From Bacillota bacterium (lineage in GTDB: Bacteria > Bacillota > Clostridia > Oscillospirales > Ruminococcaceae), in contig JAEZDF010000054.1 in the NCBI GenBank assembly GCA_023429685.1, positions 1 to 6,729 on the forward strand: a stretch of 6,729 nt of DNA, in the 5' to 3' direction. Positions 1-6,346 of the stretch are shown one piece after another. Made by a program: the position numbers and the translations under genes. The notes beneath the pieces are model-generated. The model searched no databases. It worked only from the letters and a program-made list of their open reading frames with translations, and was not told the DNA's origin. How positions within the stretch are numbered: the first letter of the stretch is position 1; each line of letters begins with the position of its first letter.

Positions 1-1134
1 CTGAGCGAGATCGACGTATCGCGCCTTGCGCAGGAGCGGCGAAGGATGAACACCTTCCCCCAACAGGATGTCTCGATGCGCAAGATACTGTTTGACATGC
101 CACTTACCGAAACGGAGCTGACCCGCACGGTGGAACGTCACCCGTTTGTGCCGTCGGATGAACAAAACCGTGCAAAGCGATGCGAGATGATCCTCGCCAT
201 GCAGTCCCACGGGCTAAAAACCCGTCTTGCGCATACAGGCAGCGCCACCTCGGTAATCGGCATATCTGGCGGGCTTGATTCCGCCCTGGCACTTTTGGTG
301 TGCGTGCGCGCAATGGACACGCTGCTGCGCCCCCACAGCGATATCATCGCGGTGACCATGCCCTGCTTTGGCACGACAGCCCGCACCAGAACCAACGCTG
401 AGTTGTTGTGCGAGGCTTTGGGGGTAACCTTCCGCAGTATTGATATCACCGACTCTGTGCGCCAGCATTTTGCCGACATCGCACACGATGAAAACGACCG
501 CAACACCACCTACGAGAACGCGCAGGCACGCGAGCGCACACAGGTGCTGATGGATATCGCCAACAAGACGGGTGGGCTTGTCATCGGCACGGGCGACCTT
601 TCGGAGCTTGCGCTGGGGTGGGCAACCTACAATGGCGATCATATGTCAATGTACGGTGTGAACGTTTCGGTGCCAAAATCGCTGGTGCGCCACATTGTGC
701 GCTACGAGGCGGATACGACAACGGATGCGCGTTTAAAAAAGGTGTTATACGACATATTGGATACGCCCGTCAGCCCTGAGCTGCTGCCCGCCGAGAACGG
801 CGAGATCGCACAAAAGACCGAGCACATCGTGGGACCATATGAGCTGCACGATTTCTTCTTATACTATGTGGTGCGCTTTGGGTTTACCCCCACTAAGATT
901 GCGCGTCTTGCAGAGTACGCGTACCTGAACACCTACACCCGTGCCGAGATACTCTCGTGGCTTAAACTGTTCTACCAGCGCTTTTTTGCGCACCAGTTCA
1001 AACGCTCCTGCATGCCGGACGGTCCCAAAATCGGGTCGGTTACCCTTTCGCCCCGCAGCGATTGGCGTATGCCCAGCGACGCGTGCGCAAAGCTTTGGGT
1101 GGATGAAGTGGACGCAATGATACAAGATCTGTGA
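1..1134 (+). CDS. nadE: Glutamine-dependent NAD+ synthetase, C-terminal part (5' end outside window)
   Basis: This enzyme makes NAD+ from nicotinic acid adenine dinucleotide, ATP and ammonia, the last step of NAD synthesis, in the cytoplasm. The frame is open from base 1 with no stop, and the first 15 codons before the ATG at 46 (ending LAQERRRMNTF) match the linker after the glutaminase (nitrilase) domain of two-domain synthetases. The ATG at 46 is therefore internal, not the start. Visible are the ATP PP-loop SGGLDS (bases 265-282), the GTGDLSELALGWATYNGD substrate/ATP-binding segment (about 580-633), ENGEIAQKTE, GPYELHDFF, and the C-terminal FKRSCMPDGPKIGSV and SPRSDWRMPSDA blocks. 377 residues are present; full two-domain proteins are about 640, so roughly 260 N-terminal residues with the Glu-Lys-Cys glutaminase triad lie upstream. 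No frameshift or missing key residue is visible in this part. A hairpin follows the stop. The family call is very secure; the upstream nitrilase domain is inferred. Confidence 0.95.
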   Translation: MSEIDVSRLAQERRRMNTFPQQDVSMRKILFDMPLTETELTRTVERHPFVPSDEQNRAKRCEMILAMQSHGLKTRLAHTGSATSVIGISGGLDSALALLVCVRAMDTLLRPHSDIIAVTMPCFGTTARTRTNAELLCEALGVTFRSIDITDSVRQHFADIAHDENDRNTTYENAQARERTQVLMDIANKTGGLVIGTGDLSELALGWATYNGDHMSMYGVNVSVPKSLVRHIVRYEADTTTDARLKKVLYDILDTPVSPELLPAENGEIAQKTEHIVGPYELHDFFLYYVVRFGFTPTKIARLAEYAYLNTYTRAEILSWLKLFYQRFFAHQFKRSCMPDGPKIGSVTLSPRSDWRMPSDACAKLWVDEVDAMIQDL

Positions 1135-1148
1135 ATAATATGCTACAA

Positions 1149-1178
1149 CGCCCGCTGCTATTCGGATTGCAGCGGGCG
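1149..1178 (+). terminator. GC-rich hairpin after nadE, probable terminator
   Basis: A perfect 10-bp stem, CGCCCGCTGC (1149-1158) with GCAGCGGGCG (1169-1178), encloses a 10-base loop and starts 15 bases after the nadE stop. The following bases (AACTTCATTT) are only modestly T-rich, so this is a weaker-than-ideal intrinsic terminator. It also marks where the sequence changes from GC-rich to AT-rich. Confidence 0.7.
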
Positions 1179-1284
1179 AACTTCATTTAGAATTCAAACC
1201 AACAGTGTACTTTTTATATGCCGACATATAGTCATTCACTATAGTGCTTAGCTACTTAAAATGTTCTATAGCAATTTATATTGA

Positions 1285-1313
1285 TTGACAAATTTTTCAG
1301 AATATTGTATGTT
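1285..1313 (+). promoter_or_regulatory. Promoter candidate for the SHOCT-domain gene
   Basis: A perfect -35 hexamer TTGACA (1285-1290) is followed after 17 bases by TATGTT (1308-1313), a 4/6 match to TATAAT. Predicted transcription starts near 1320, giving a leader of about 100 bases before the ATG at 1421. The region is AT-rich, so chance matches are more likely, but a perfect -35 with 17-base spacing is notable. Confidence 0.5.
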
Positions 1314-1402
1314 GATACATGTGTTAAAAATATACTATTACTCACAGATTCATTATTGCAAATATGAACCATAGTGTTTTCTGTAAATACATTTAATTAA
1401 CA

Positions 1403-1409
1403 AAAAGGA
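1403..1409 (+). promoter_or_regulatory. Ribosome binding site that decides the SHOCT gene start
   Basis: AAAAGGA lies 11 bases before the ATG at 1421. An in-frame ATG at 1409 overlaps this site and has no Shine-Dalgarno sequence of its own, so 1421 is the better start. Confidence 0.55.
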
Positions 1410-1420
1410 TGACAGCTATA

Positions 1421-1870
1421 ATGATTAATACAACTGCAACTCGAAATAATAGCAGGGAAAATGCAGGAAAAGCCTTGTTTGTAACAGGTATCATTATTTT
1501 TGTCATTACCTGCTTAATTGCGATTCCTACAATAGTAGAAGCGAATAAAGATTATTCACTTTTTAAAGCAAACGTTGCTATTAGTGAAAGTGCACTATTC
1601 AGAGATTATAGTGAAGCACAAGAATACAAAGAAAAAATGAACCAAACGGAATTTTCAAAAACCATGTGCTATATAGCAATGTCGATTTCGGCTACCATAA
1701 TGGCGTTATGTATTGTTGGCGGAAAAATAGTTATGTCCCCTACCGCTCCCGTCAACGCTACAAAAAGTATAGTTGAACAAATAAAAGATCTCGCACAACT
1801 TAAAAACGAAGGAATAATTACTGAAGAAGAATTTGAATTTAAGAAAAAGGAACTTCTCGACAAGCTGTGA
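1421..1870 (+). CDS. Small two-helix membrane protein with C-terminal SHOCT domain
   Basis: A 149-residue protein of unknown function. Hydrophobic helices run at about residues 17-39 and 82-104, with a charged, probably extracytoplasmic segment of about 40 residues between them (SEAQEYKEKMNQTEF). The tail at about 118-149, from SIVEQIKDLAQLKNEGIITEEEF to KKKELLDKL, fits the SHOCT domain, a short C-terminal helical hairpin found on many otherwise unrelated bacterial proteins and thought to mediate assembly or interaction. Both ends of the protein would be cytoplasmic. The start at 1421 is chosen for its Shine-Dalgarno spacing; the ATG at 1409 would add four residues. The gene is about 34% GC by my count, against clearly higher values in nadE and the permease, and it sits alone in an AT-rich island with its own promoter and terminator. 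Recent acquisition or relaxed composition could both explain this. The SHOCT call is by pattern; the substrate or partner is unknown. Confidence 0.85.
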   Translation: MINTTATRNNSRENAGKALFVTGIIIFVITCLIAIPTIVEANKDYSLFKANVAISESALFRDYSEAQEYKEKMNQTEFSKTMCYIAMSISATIMALCIVGGKIVMSPTAPVNATKSIVEQIKDLAQLKNEGIITEEEFEFKKKELLDKL

Positions 1871-1873
1871 AAT

Positions 1874-1938
1874 TGCCTTGTGCATTTTTGTGTTTGTTTT
1901 CTATACAAACCGAATCCCTTATTTGCATACACAAGGCA
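1874..1938. repeat. Nested inverted repeat in the SHOCT gene 3' region
   Basis: The outer arms TGCCTTGTG (1874-1882) and CACAAGGCA (1930-1938) are perfect 9-bp complements. Inside them a second perfect 6-bp stem, GTTTGT (1892-1897) with ACAAAC (1905-1910), has a 7-base loop. The outer repeat starts 3 bases after the SHOCT stop codon, so it would fold in that mRNA's 3' end, upstream of the main terminator. The role is unknown: an extra 3' stabiliser, an early termination hairpin without a clean T tract, or a remnant of an inserted element. Confidence 0.6.
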
Positions 1939-1989
1939 CACACAAAACAATATAATCAAATTTTTCTCGAACAGCTTACCGAATAAACT

Positions 1990-2044
1990 AAAAAGAACAT
2001 CGTCACAGCTGCATTTAAACGGCAGCTACGACGATGTTCTTTTT
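1990..2044. terminator. Long bidirectional terminator between the SHOCT gene and the SulP permease
   Basis: A 15-bp perfect stem (1990-2004 with 2030-2044) starts with A5 and ends with T5. It continues after a 2x2 internal mismatch into a 6-bp stem, AGCTGC (2007-2012) with GCAGCT (2022-2027), around a 9-base loop. The A and T runs flank the GC-containing core on both strands, so it works in either direction. It lies between two convergent genes and ends 6 bases beyond the permease stop, so it very probably serves both. Confidence 0.9.
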
Positions 2045-2050
2045 AGAGAG

Positions 2051-3700
2051 TTAAACTTTTGTAGTTGCGTCCAGCTGCGAGCGTGCGATATAAGCAAGCG
2101 CTTTGTCGGTGCTCCAAAAGAAGCGCGACTCGGGTACATGGTCACAAAGTCCGCACCGCTCGAACATCTTAGTTACCGACGGATGCACACAAGCAAAGTA
2201 CACCGAGGTTCCGTGTTGCTCCAGACGCTGATACAGCTCCTGCAGGGCGTTTACGCCGGAGATGTCGGCAAGCGGTACGCCGCGCATGGAAAGGATGACG
2301 TTGCGCTTTTCTCCGCACCCCGCAAGCTGCTGTTCCAGCCGCCCCGCCGAACCGAAGTAAAGGGGACCTGTGATGTACGCAACGCAGGTCTCCTCGTGGC
2401 AGATATCCGCGGCATCGTCGGTCAGTCGCCCACTGTCCACCCCGCACACCTCAATCTCGATGCTTGAGGTTTTAACCACAAACGCGATAATCGAAAACCC
2501 GACGCCTGCAAGGATGGCGACAGTCAGGTCGAACACGACGGTTGCCGCCATTGTGATTAAAAACTGTGCCATTGCGGTTTTGATGCGGCGGTTAAAAATG
2601 TTTTTTATACTGTGCCACTCGTTCATTCGCCATGCCGTCACAATTAAAACGCCCGAAAGGGCCGCGAGCGGAATCTCGCTCATAACAGGGGCAAGCAAAA
2701 ACATCGACGCAAACAGGGTGAGCGCGTGCATGATGCCCGCAAGGCGTGTCTGGGCTCCCGATTTTATGGCGACGCTGGTTCTGGCGATTGCCGCCGTAGC
2801 GGGCACGCCCCCAAAGAACGGGATGACGATATTGCCGATGCCCTGTGCAACCAGCTCTCGGTTTGCGTCAAGGCGTTCGTTCTTCATTCTGCCGGCGCTT
2901 GCGCCACACAGCAGGCTTTCGATCAGCCCGAGTGCCGCTATGCTGATTGCGGGTATAATATATTCTGGAATCTCCGAAAAGGAAAGCCGCGCAAGGTGCA
3001 GCCGATTATCTAGCAACAGGGTGCGCGGTATCTCGCCGACTGCCGCGACATCCAGTGAAAAAACTATCTTTGTCACAACCGCAAGGATGATGGCGGCAAG
3101 CGACCCGGGGAAATAACGCGCAAGATTTTTGGGATATAGCATCATAAACCCAATTACAGCAAGCCCTATGCCGAGGGAAACAACATCCACCAATTGCGGA
3201 GTTTGAAAATAGCTTATTACCTTATGTAGGGTGGTCTCCCCCGCCGAGGACAAACCGGACAGATTGTCGATCTGACCCAGAGCAATGATGATGGCAATGC
3301 CTGAGGTAAAGCCGGTAATGACAGGTGACGGAATAAAGGAGACCAGACCCCCCAGCTTAAATAACCCACATAACAAAAGGATGATTCCCGACAAAAGCCC
3401 CGCGACGAAGATGCCCTCCAGTCCGTGCTGAGCCACAAGCGGAACGAGGATAGCTGCCATCGCGCCCGTGGGACCCGATATCTGAAACGACGCACCCGAC
3501 AGCGCACCGATCAACACGCCTGCGATGATGGCAGTTATCAGCCCTGCTGCTGCGTCTGCTCCGCTGCTGACGCCAAACGCGAGGGCAAGCGGCAATGCAA
3601 CTGCCGCAGTCGTAATGCCCGCGAGTATATCCTTGCCCAGCTTGCTGCCGCCGTAGCCCGAAAACTCCCGCTTGAGCGCGAGAATATAATCCCTTATCAT
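2051..3700 (-). CDS. SulP/SLC26-family anion permease with STAS domain
   Basis: A 549-residue inner-membrane transporter that imports or exchanges an inorganic anion, with sulfate, bicarbonate and dicarboxylate all known in the family. The substrate cannot be read from sequence, so I give no symbol. After a short basic N-terminus (MIRDYILALKREF) there is a hydrophobic core of many helices to about residue 410. It contains family hallmarks: DILAGITTAAVALPLALAFG, the SGPTGAMAAIL loop, and FIPSPVITGFTSGIAI. A cytoplasmic STAS domain covers about 420-549, with the loop ADISGVNAL (Asp near residue 479) in place of the DSSG loop of anti-anti-sigma factors. Length is normal. The ATG at 3700 has a GGGGTGGGA Shine-Dalgarno-like stretch; an in-frame TTG at 3745 lies at the predicted transcription start and is unlikely. 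No sulfate-assimilation, carbonic anhydrase or carboxysome genes are nearby to suggest the substrate. Its promoter faces that of the HD gene, so the two could be coordinately regulated. Confidence 0.93.
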   Translation of the reverse strand: MIRDYILALKREFSGYGGSKLGKDILAGITTAAVALPLALAFGVSSGADAAAGLITAIIAGVLIGALSGASFQISGPTGAMAAILVPLVAQHGLEGIFVAGLLSGIILLLCGLFKLGGLVSFIPSPVITGFTSGIAIIIALGQIDNLSGLSSAGETTLHKVISYFQTPQLVDVVSLGIGLAVIGFMMLYPKNLARYFPGSLAAIILAVVTKIVFSLDVAAVGEIPRTLLLDNRLHLARLSFSEIPEYIIPAISIAALGLIESLLCGASAGRMKNERLDANRELVAQGIGNIVIPFFGGVPATAAIARTSVAIKSGAQTRLAGIMHALTLFASMFLLAPVMSEIPLAALSGVLIVTAWRMNEWHSIKNIFNRRIKTAMAQFLITMAATVVFDLTVAILAGVGFSIIAFVVKTSSIEIEVCGVDSGRLTDDAADICHEETCVAYITGPLYFGSAGRLEQQLAGCGEKRNVILSMRGVPLADISGVNALQELYQRLEQHGTSVYFACVHPSVTKMFERCGLCDHVPESRFFWSTDKALAYIARSQLDATTKV

Positions 3701-3722
3701 TCGTAATCCCACCCCAAATAGA

Positions 3723-3745
3723 TTGAGCGCAAGTGATGCACTCAA
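3723..3745 (-). promoter_or_regulatory. Inverted repeat at the predicted 5' end of the permease mRNA
   Basis: TTGAGCGCA (3723-3731) and TGCACTCAA (3737-3745) are 9-base arms with a 5-base loop. As DNA there is one mismatch (3728/3740); in the minus-strand RNA that pair becomes G-U, giving a continuous 9-bp stem. It begins about 7 bases after the -10 box, so it could be a 5'-terminal mRNA hairpin or an operator at the start site. The better pairing as minus-strand RNA favours the hairpin. Confidence 0.5.
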
Positions 3746-3751
3746 TATGGA

Positions 3752-3780
3752 ATTTTACACCACCCAGCAACTTGATGCAA
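3752..3780 (-). promoter_or_regulatory. Promoter candidate for the SulP permease
   Basis: On the minus strand TTGCAT (3780-3775, 3/6 to TTGACA) is followed after 17 bases by TAAAAT (3757-3752, 5/6 to TATAAT). Predicted transcription starts near 3745, leaving a leader of about 45 bases before the ATG at 3700. Confidence 0.5.
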
Positions 3781-3858
3781 GGGCAATATTTAACGATAGT
3801 TTCTCTTCGGCTTAAACACAAAGCAGTGAAAGTTGCTATACCCACAAAACCTACCATA

Positions 3859-3867
3859 TGTTATACT
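3859..3867 (+). promoter_or_regulatory. Extended -10 promoter element for the HD gene
   Basis: TGTTATACT combines the extended TGn motif with a 5/6 -10 hexamer (TATACT, 3862-3867). No good -35 lies 16-18 bases upstream, which is common for extended -10 promoters. Predicted transcription starts near 3874, about 36 bases before the ATG. Confidence 0.5.
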
Positions 3868-3893
3868 AGTTCCAAAAAGATCGCCACGGTAAA

Positions 3894-3901
3894 AAGGGAG
3901 G
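3894..3901 (+). promoter_or_regulatory. Strong ribosome binding site that decides the HD gene start
   Basis: AAGGGAGG lies 8 bases before the ATG at 3910, close to ideal. The frame stays open upstream to 3733, but those extra residues precede the predicted promoter and look non-coding. Confidence 0.8.
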
Positions 3902-3909
3902 CGTCCTGT

Positions 3910-4404
3910 ATGAACAGTATTGCAAGGTTGATTGATTGCATGACCGCATATTATGCAAAGGATCTGCGCAGAACCGCACATTTTTTAAAGGTATATGCCT
4001 ACGCAAAAACCATTGCGCACCTTGAAAAGGCGAATGAACAAACCCAGCTGATTGTTGAGGCTTCCGCCGTCGTTCACGATATTGGGATAAAAGTAAGTGA
4101 GCAAAAATACGACAGCAGTGCGGGAAAGTATCAGGAACTGGAGGGTCCTCCCCTTGCGCGGGATATGCTTAGCAGACTTGGCTTTTCGCAGGAAATAACC
4201 GAGCGGGTGTGTTACCTTGTGGCACATCATCACACCTACACCGATATAGACGGGGACGATTATCGCATCTTGGTGGAAGCGGACTTGATAGTAAATATTG
4301 CGGAGGACGGCATCTGCGCCGAGAGCGCCTACAAGGCGTGTGAAAAGATCTTTCGCTCCCCTTCTGCCATCGCCTTTTTGCACCGATTGTTTGAAGATGA
4401 CTAA
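3910..4404 (+). CDS. Small stand-alone HD-domain phosphohydrolase
   Basis: A 164-residue cytoplasmic protein of the HD superfamily, metal-dependent phosphohydrolases acting on nucleotides or other phosphate esters. The metal-binding set is visible in order: His24 (RTAHFLKVYAYAK), His56-Asp57 (VVHDIGI), His106-108 (VAHHH), and Asp125 (VEADLIVNI). The segment EGPPLARDMLSRLGFSQEI (about 78-96) also matches small HD proteins. Nothing is fused to it: no signalling receiver, PAS or membrane part. Length is typical for a single-domain member. The start is fixed by the strong Shine-Dalgarno site, not by the longer open frame beginning at 3733. It stands alone between a divergent permease and a convergent operon, so context does not identify the substrate. 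All active-site residues are intact, so activity is likely; nucleotide or nucleoside phosphate substrates are a guess. Confidence 0.88.
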   Translation: MNSIARLIDCMTAYYAKDLRRTAHFLKVYAYAKTIAHLEKANEQTQLIVEASAVVHDIGIKVSEQKYDSSAGKYQELEGPPLARDMLSRLGFSQEITERVCYLVAHHHTYTDIDGDDYRILVEADLIVNIAEDGICAESAYKACEKIFRSPSAIAFLHRLFEDD

Positions 4405-4437
4405 CACCGATACTTACCCCAAAGATACACATAACAA

Positions 4438-4479
4438 AACGCCCGGACACGGCTGGCATTGCAGCAATATCCGGGCGTT
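4438..4479. terminator. Bidirectional terminator between the HD gene and the minus-strand operon
   Basis: A perfect 10-bp stem, AACGCCCGGA (4438-4447) with TCCGGGCGTT (4470-4479), encloses 22 bases that hold a further 4-bp stem, GCTG (4452-4455) with CAGC (4462-4465). T-rich sequence follows on the plus strand (ATTTTATTT), and on the minus strand GTTTTGTTATG overlaps the end of the stem. It sits 33 bases after the HD stop and 11 bases beyond the stop of the opposing gene. Confidence 0.85.
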
Positions 4480-4490
4480 ACCGATTTTAT

Positions 4491-4847
4491 TTAAGCAAAC
4501 CTCGCGAGCATGTCGCTGATGAGTATCACCGACAACGCAAGGGTGAACAATCCCCCTGCAATCAGATAGGTCACCTTGGTGCGCCTTGAGTGGAAGTTTT
4601 TAAGCATGAAAAGCGAAAGCCCCAAAAACAGAACAAACGCAATAACGTCCACCGCCACATAGACACTGAGACGAGGCAGCCCGAGCATTGGGGACAACCA
4701 ACTGGAAAGCGGATTGCCTAGCAGATGCAGCACAGGCACAATGATAAGCGGCACCGTAGATAACGCAGATTTCGGCTTGTGCCCACGCAGGAACACAAAA
4801 AATATAGCAACAAGGATTGCTGTAATTGTCACGCACTCAACGATCAT
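4491..4847 (-). CDS. Four-helix integral membrane protein, unknown function
   Basis: A 118-residue, very hydrophobic protein. Four membrane segments are visible: about residues 3-20, 29-46, 59-82 and 92-114. The first loop is basic (RGHKPKS), and a basic stretch (KNFHSRRTK) separates helices 3 and 4, placing both ends on the same, probably outer, side by the positive-inside rule. No catalytic motif stands out and I do not recognise a named family, although the PLIIVPVLHLLG segment looks like conserved clostridial hypothetical proteins. It is the last gene of the minus-strand set, 40 bases after the DUF4358 gene with no terminator between, so it is probably cotranscribed. The Shine-Dalgarno site is ambiguous: GAAGG sits only 3 bases before the ATG and AAGGA about 12 before it. 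A bidirectional terminator follows its stop. Confidence 0.8.
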   Translation of the reverse strand: MIVECVTITAILVAIFFVFLRGHKPKSALSTVPLIIVPVLHLLGNPLSSWLSPMLGLPRLSVYVAVDVIAFVLFLGLSLFMLKNFHSRRTKVTYLIAGGLFTLALSVILISDMLARFA

Positions 4848-4887
4848 TCGCCTTCACCGTCCTTCTGATATACAATAGATGGGGGTA

Positions 4888-5370
4888 TTAACCCAGCATG
4901 GATTTAAACTCTTGTAAGGCTGTTTCACCGTCCGGCGTGGTGGTCATAAGGATATAGTTACCGCGCGTTTCAATTAGCGCATTCGTTATCTTGGGCATCT
5001 CTTCCTCGCGGTAGCCGGTAAACTTGTCGGTGAGGTCTGCTAGTCGTGTATCAATTGCCGCAAGTACCGCGTCCACATCACCCTTGTTCTTTAACCGAAG
5101 CACACACACCTCGTCGGCAAGCACCAGTGTGGAGGTATACACGGCAGCATCCTCAAGCATGCCTTCATCAAGCTCAGTGTATTGGTTGTACAGTACACTG
5201 TCTTCTATTTTAATCATCTCATCAAAGGAACAGGTGTTAATAATACGCGTTGCAATCTCCTGTGCCGAAGGTGTGTTTTGGGGCTTATCGCCACCCGAAC
5301 AACCCGCGAGCACCAAAATGCCTGCCGTGACCGCCAAAAGCAAAGTAACCAGTTTTTTGCTATACACCAT
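4888..5370 (-). CDS. DUF4358 lipoprotein
   Basis: A 160-residue lipoprotein. The N-terminus has two lysines, a hydrophobic stretch, and the lipobox LAGC, with Cys24 as the lipidated residue, so the mature protein would be anchored on the outer face of the membrane. Residues about 37-155 match DUF4358 as I know it: EIATRIIN at the start, a middle strand LEDAAVYTSTLVLADEVCVL, a helix DVDAVLAAIDTRLADLTDKF, then GYREEEMPKITNALIETRGNYILM. The function is not established. In other clostridia I recall DUF4358 genes near O-acyltransferases and SGNH/DHHW proteins, which fits the SGNH hydrolase encoded just upstream here. The gap to that gene is 58 bases with no clear terminator. The ATG at 5370 is preceded by GGGGGAAG with 9-base spacing. 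Family assignment is by recall and no search was run. Confidence 0.88.
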   Translation of the reverse strand: MVYSKKLVTLLLAVTAGILVLAGCSGGDKPQNTPSAQEIATRIINTCSFDEMIKIEDSVLYNQYTELDEGMLEDAAVYTSTLVLADEVCVLRLKNKGDVDAVLAAIDTRLADLTDKFTGYREEEMPKITNALIETRGNYILMTTTPDGETALQEFKSMLG

Positions 5371-5428
5371 AATAGTATGCTTCCCCCGTACTGTTTATAA
5401 TCCCACCTGAGCCCCGACAAGACAATGT

Positions 5429-6304
5429 TTAAACCGGAGCAGTGTGTAATTTAAGGTATTCAAACCACTTCTCGTAGTACTTTGCACCAAAGTGAATCCC
5501 ATCCTTGGGGCTTGCTTCGTCGGGCAGTGCACCCGTATCGTCTGCCAACGCCTCATTGACGTTTACAAAGTACACCTGTTTTTGGGCAGCCAGTTCAATA
5601 ATACCTGCGTTAAAATCGGTTATCTTTGCGTTTGTAATATCATAGGTATTCTTCGCGCTCTGTTCAAACGCCGAAGTAATTGGTGTAATGGGCTGCACAT
5701 AGATAATGGCATCGGGATGCTGACTAATGATGGCATCGAGCATCTTGCCATAGCTCGTCATAAAAGAATCCCGATCCATTGCGATGGAGTTAATGCCCAT
5801 CATAATATAAATCTTTGCGGGATCCTGTGCCTTTAACGCTTCCAGCATCGTAACCTTTTCGTCTCCCTGGGTTTTAATCACAGCGCGGGTTAACGCCGTC
5901 GCAGGATTTATGCCGGTATAGGAGATTACCTTGGCGTTAGACATCACATCATATAACGAGATGCCGTCGGTGACCGAATCGCCGAAGAACACCGCATCGT
6001 CAAAATAACTGCCCATCACCCGTTTACTCTCGGGTAGCGGCACCCCGAACTGCGGGGCTTCCGGTTCGCTTGATGTTGGTGGCTCAACGGAGGATGTCAG
6101 CTCAATATCGGATATAACGTTTGCTGTGTCCTTTATCGGTTCAGGCTCCGCAACAAGCCCACTATCCACCATCTGTTTACCCAAAACCACGGAGTACCCG
6201 AGGGAAACAAACGCAACCAGCATAAGCAGAATCAATGCAATGGGAAGTCCGGCGCGCCGTTTGCGCCTCTTTTGGTATTTGCCGACCTTCATAACCTTAG
6301 GCAT
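5429..6304 (-). CDS. Membrane-anchored SGNH/GDSL-family hydrolase
   Basis: A 291-residue protein with a basic N-terminus (KRRKRR), one membrane helix at about 20-41, a Glu/Pro/Ser-rich linker at about 50-95, and an extracytoplasmic SGNH domain at about 100-285. The four SGNH blocks are present: GDS with catalytic Ser110 (VFFGDSVTDG), Gly131 (YTGINP), Gly170/Asn172 (MMGINS), and Asp268/His271 (DGIHF). These enzymes remove or transfer acyl, often acetyl, groups on polysaccharides or lipids; a cell-wall or surface-glycan substrate is inferred from its location. It heads the minus-strand set with the DUF4358 lipoprotein and the four-helix protein. The ATG at 6304 has AAAGGAG at 7 bases. The frame extends upstream to a GTG at 6382, but that lies at the predicted transcription start, so the extra residues are doubtful. 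All catalytic residues are intact, so an active hydrolase is likely. Confidence 0.92.
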   Translation of the reverse strand: MPKVMKVGKYQKRRKRRAGLPIALILLMLVAFVSLGYSVVLGKQMVDSGLVAEPEPIKDTANVISDIELTSSVEPPTSSEPEAPQFGVPLPESKRVMGSYFDDAVFFGDSVTDGISLYDVMSNAKVISYTGINPATALTRAVIKTQGDEKVTMLEALKAQDPAKIYIMMGINSIAMDRDSFMTSYGKMLDAIISQHPDAIIYVQPITPITSAFEQSAKNTYDITNAKITDFNAGIIELAAQKQVYFVNVNEALADDTGALPDEASPKDGIHFGAKYYEKWFEYLKLHTAPV

Positions 6305-6311
6305 ACATGAA

Positions 6312-6318
6312 CTCCTTT
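6312..6318 (-). promoter_or_regulatory. Ribosome binding site that decides the SGNH gene start
   Basis: AAAGGAG on the minus strand, 7 bases before the ATG at 6304. This is a near-ideal site and selects 6304 over the upstream GTG at 6382. Confidence 0.85.
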
Positions 6319-6346
6319 GCCTTTGCTGTAAACATCCTTTGTTGTT

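Noticed and set aside
1237..1246. Perfect 10-base palindrome CACTATAGTG upstream of the SHOCT gene
   Set aside because: It is short, in AT-rich DNA, about 40 bases before the -35 box, and not repeated in full elsewhere; an operator role cannot be supported.
1880..2467. 195-residue plus-strand frame over the terminator and the permease 3' end
   Set aside because: It crosses the inverted repeat and bidirectional terminator and then runs antisense to the STAS domain; not a gene.
2370..3116. 248-residue plus-strand frame inside the permease gene
   Set aside because: It is wholly antisense to a clear SulP gene and shows no recognisable domain; a shadow of the coding strand.
3701..3745. TTG at 3745 as the permease start
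   Set aside because: It coincides with the predicted transcription start and has no ribosome binding site; the ATG at 3700 has one and gives a normal N-terminus.
3733..3909. N-terminal extension of the HD protein from 3733
   Set aside because: It would begin upstream of the predicted promoter and overlap the permease promoter; AAGGGAGG before 3910 fixes the start.
3705..5408. Ten-base direct repeat TAATCCCACC before both the permease and the DUF4358 gene
   Set aside because: Many 10-base matches are expected by chance in a window of this size, and the positions relative to the starts differ.
5395..5425. Internal minus-strand promoter before the DUF4358 gene (TTGTCG ... TATAAA)
   Set aside because: The spacer is only 15 bases and the -35 is poor; read-through from the SGNH promoter is the simpler explanation.
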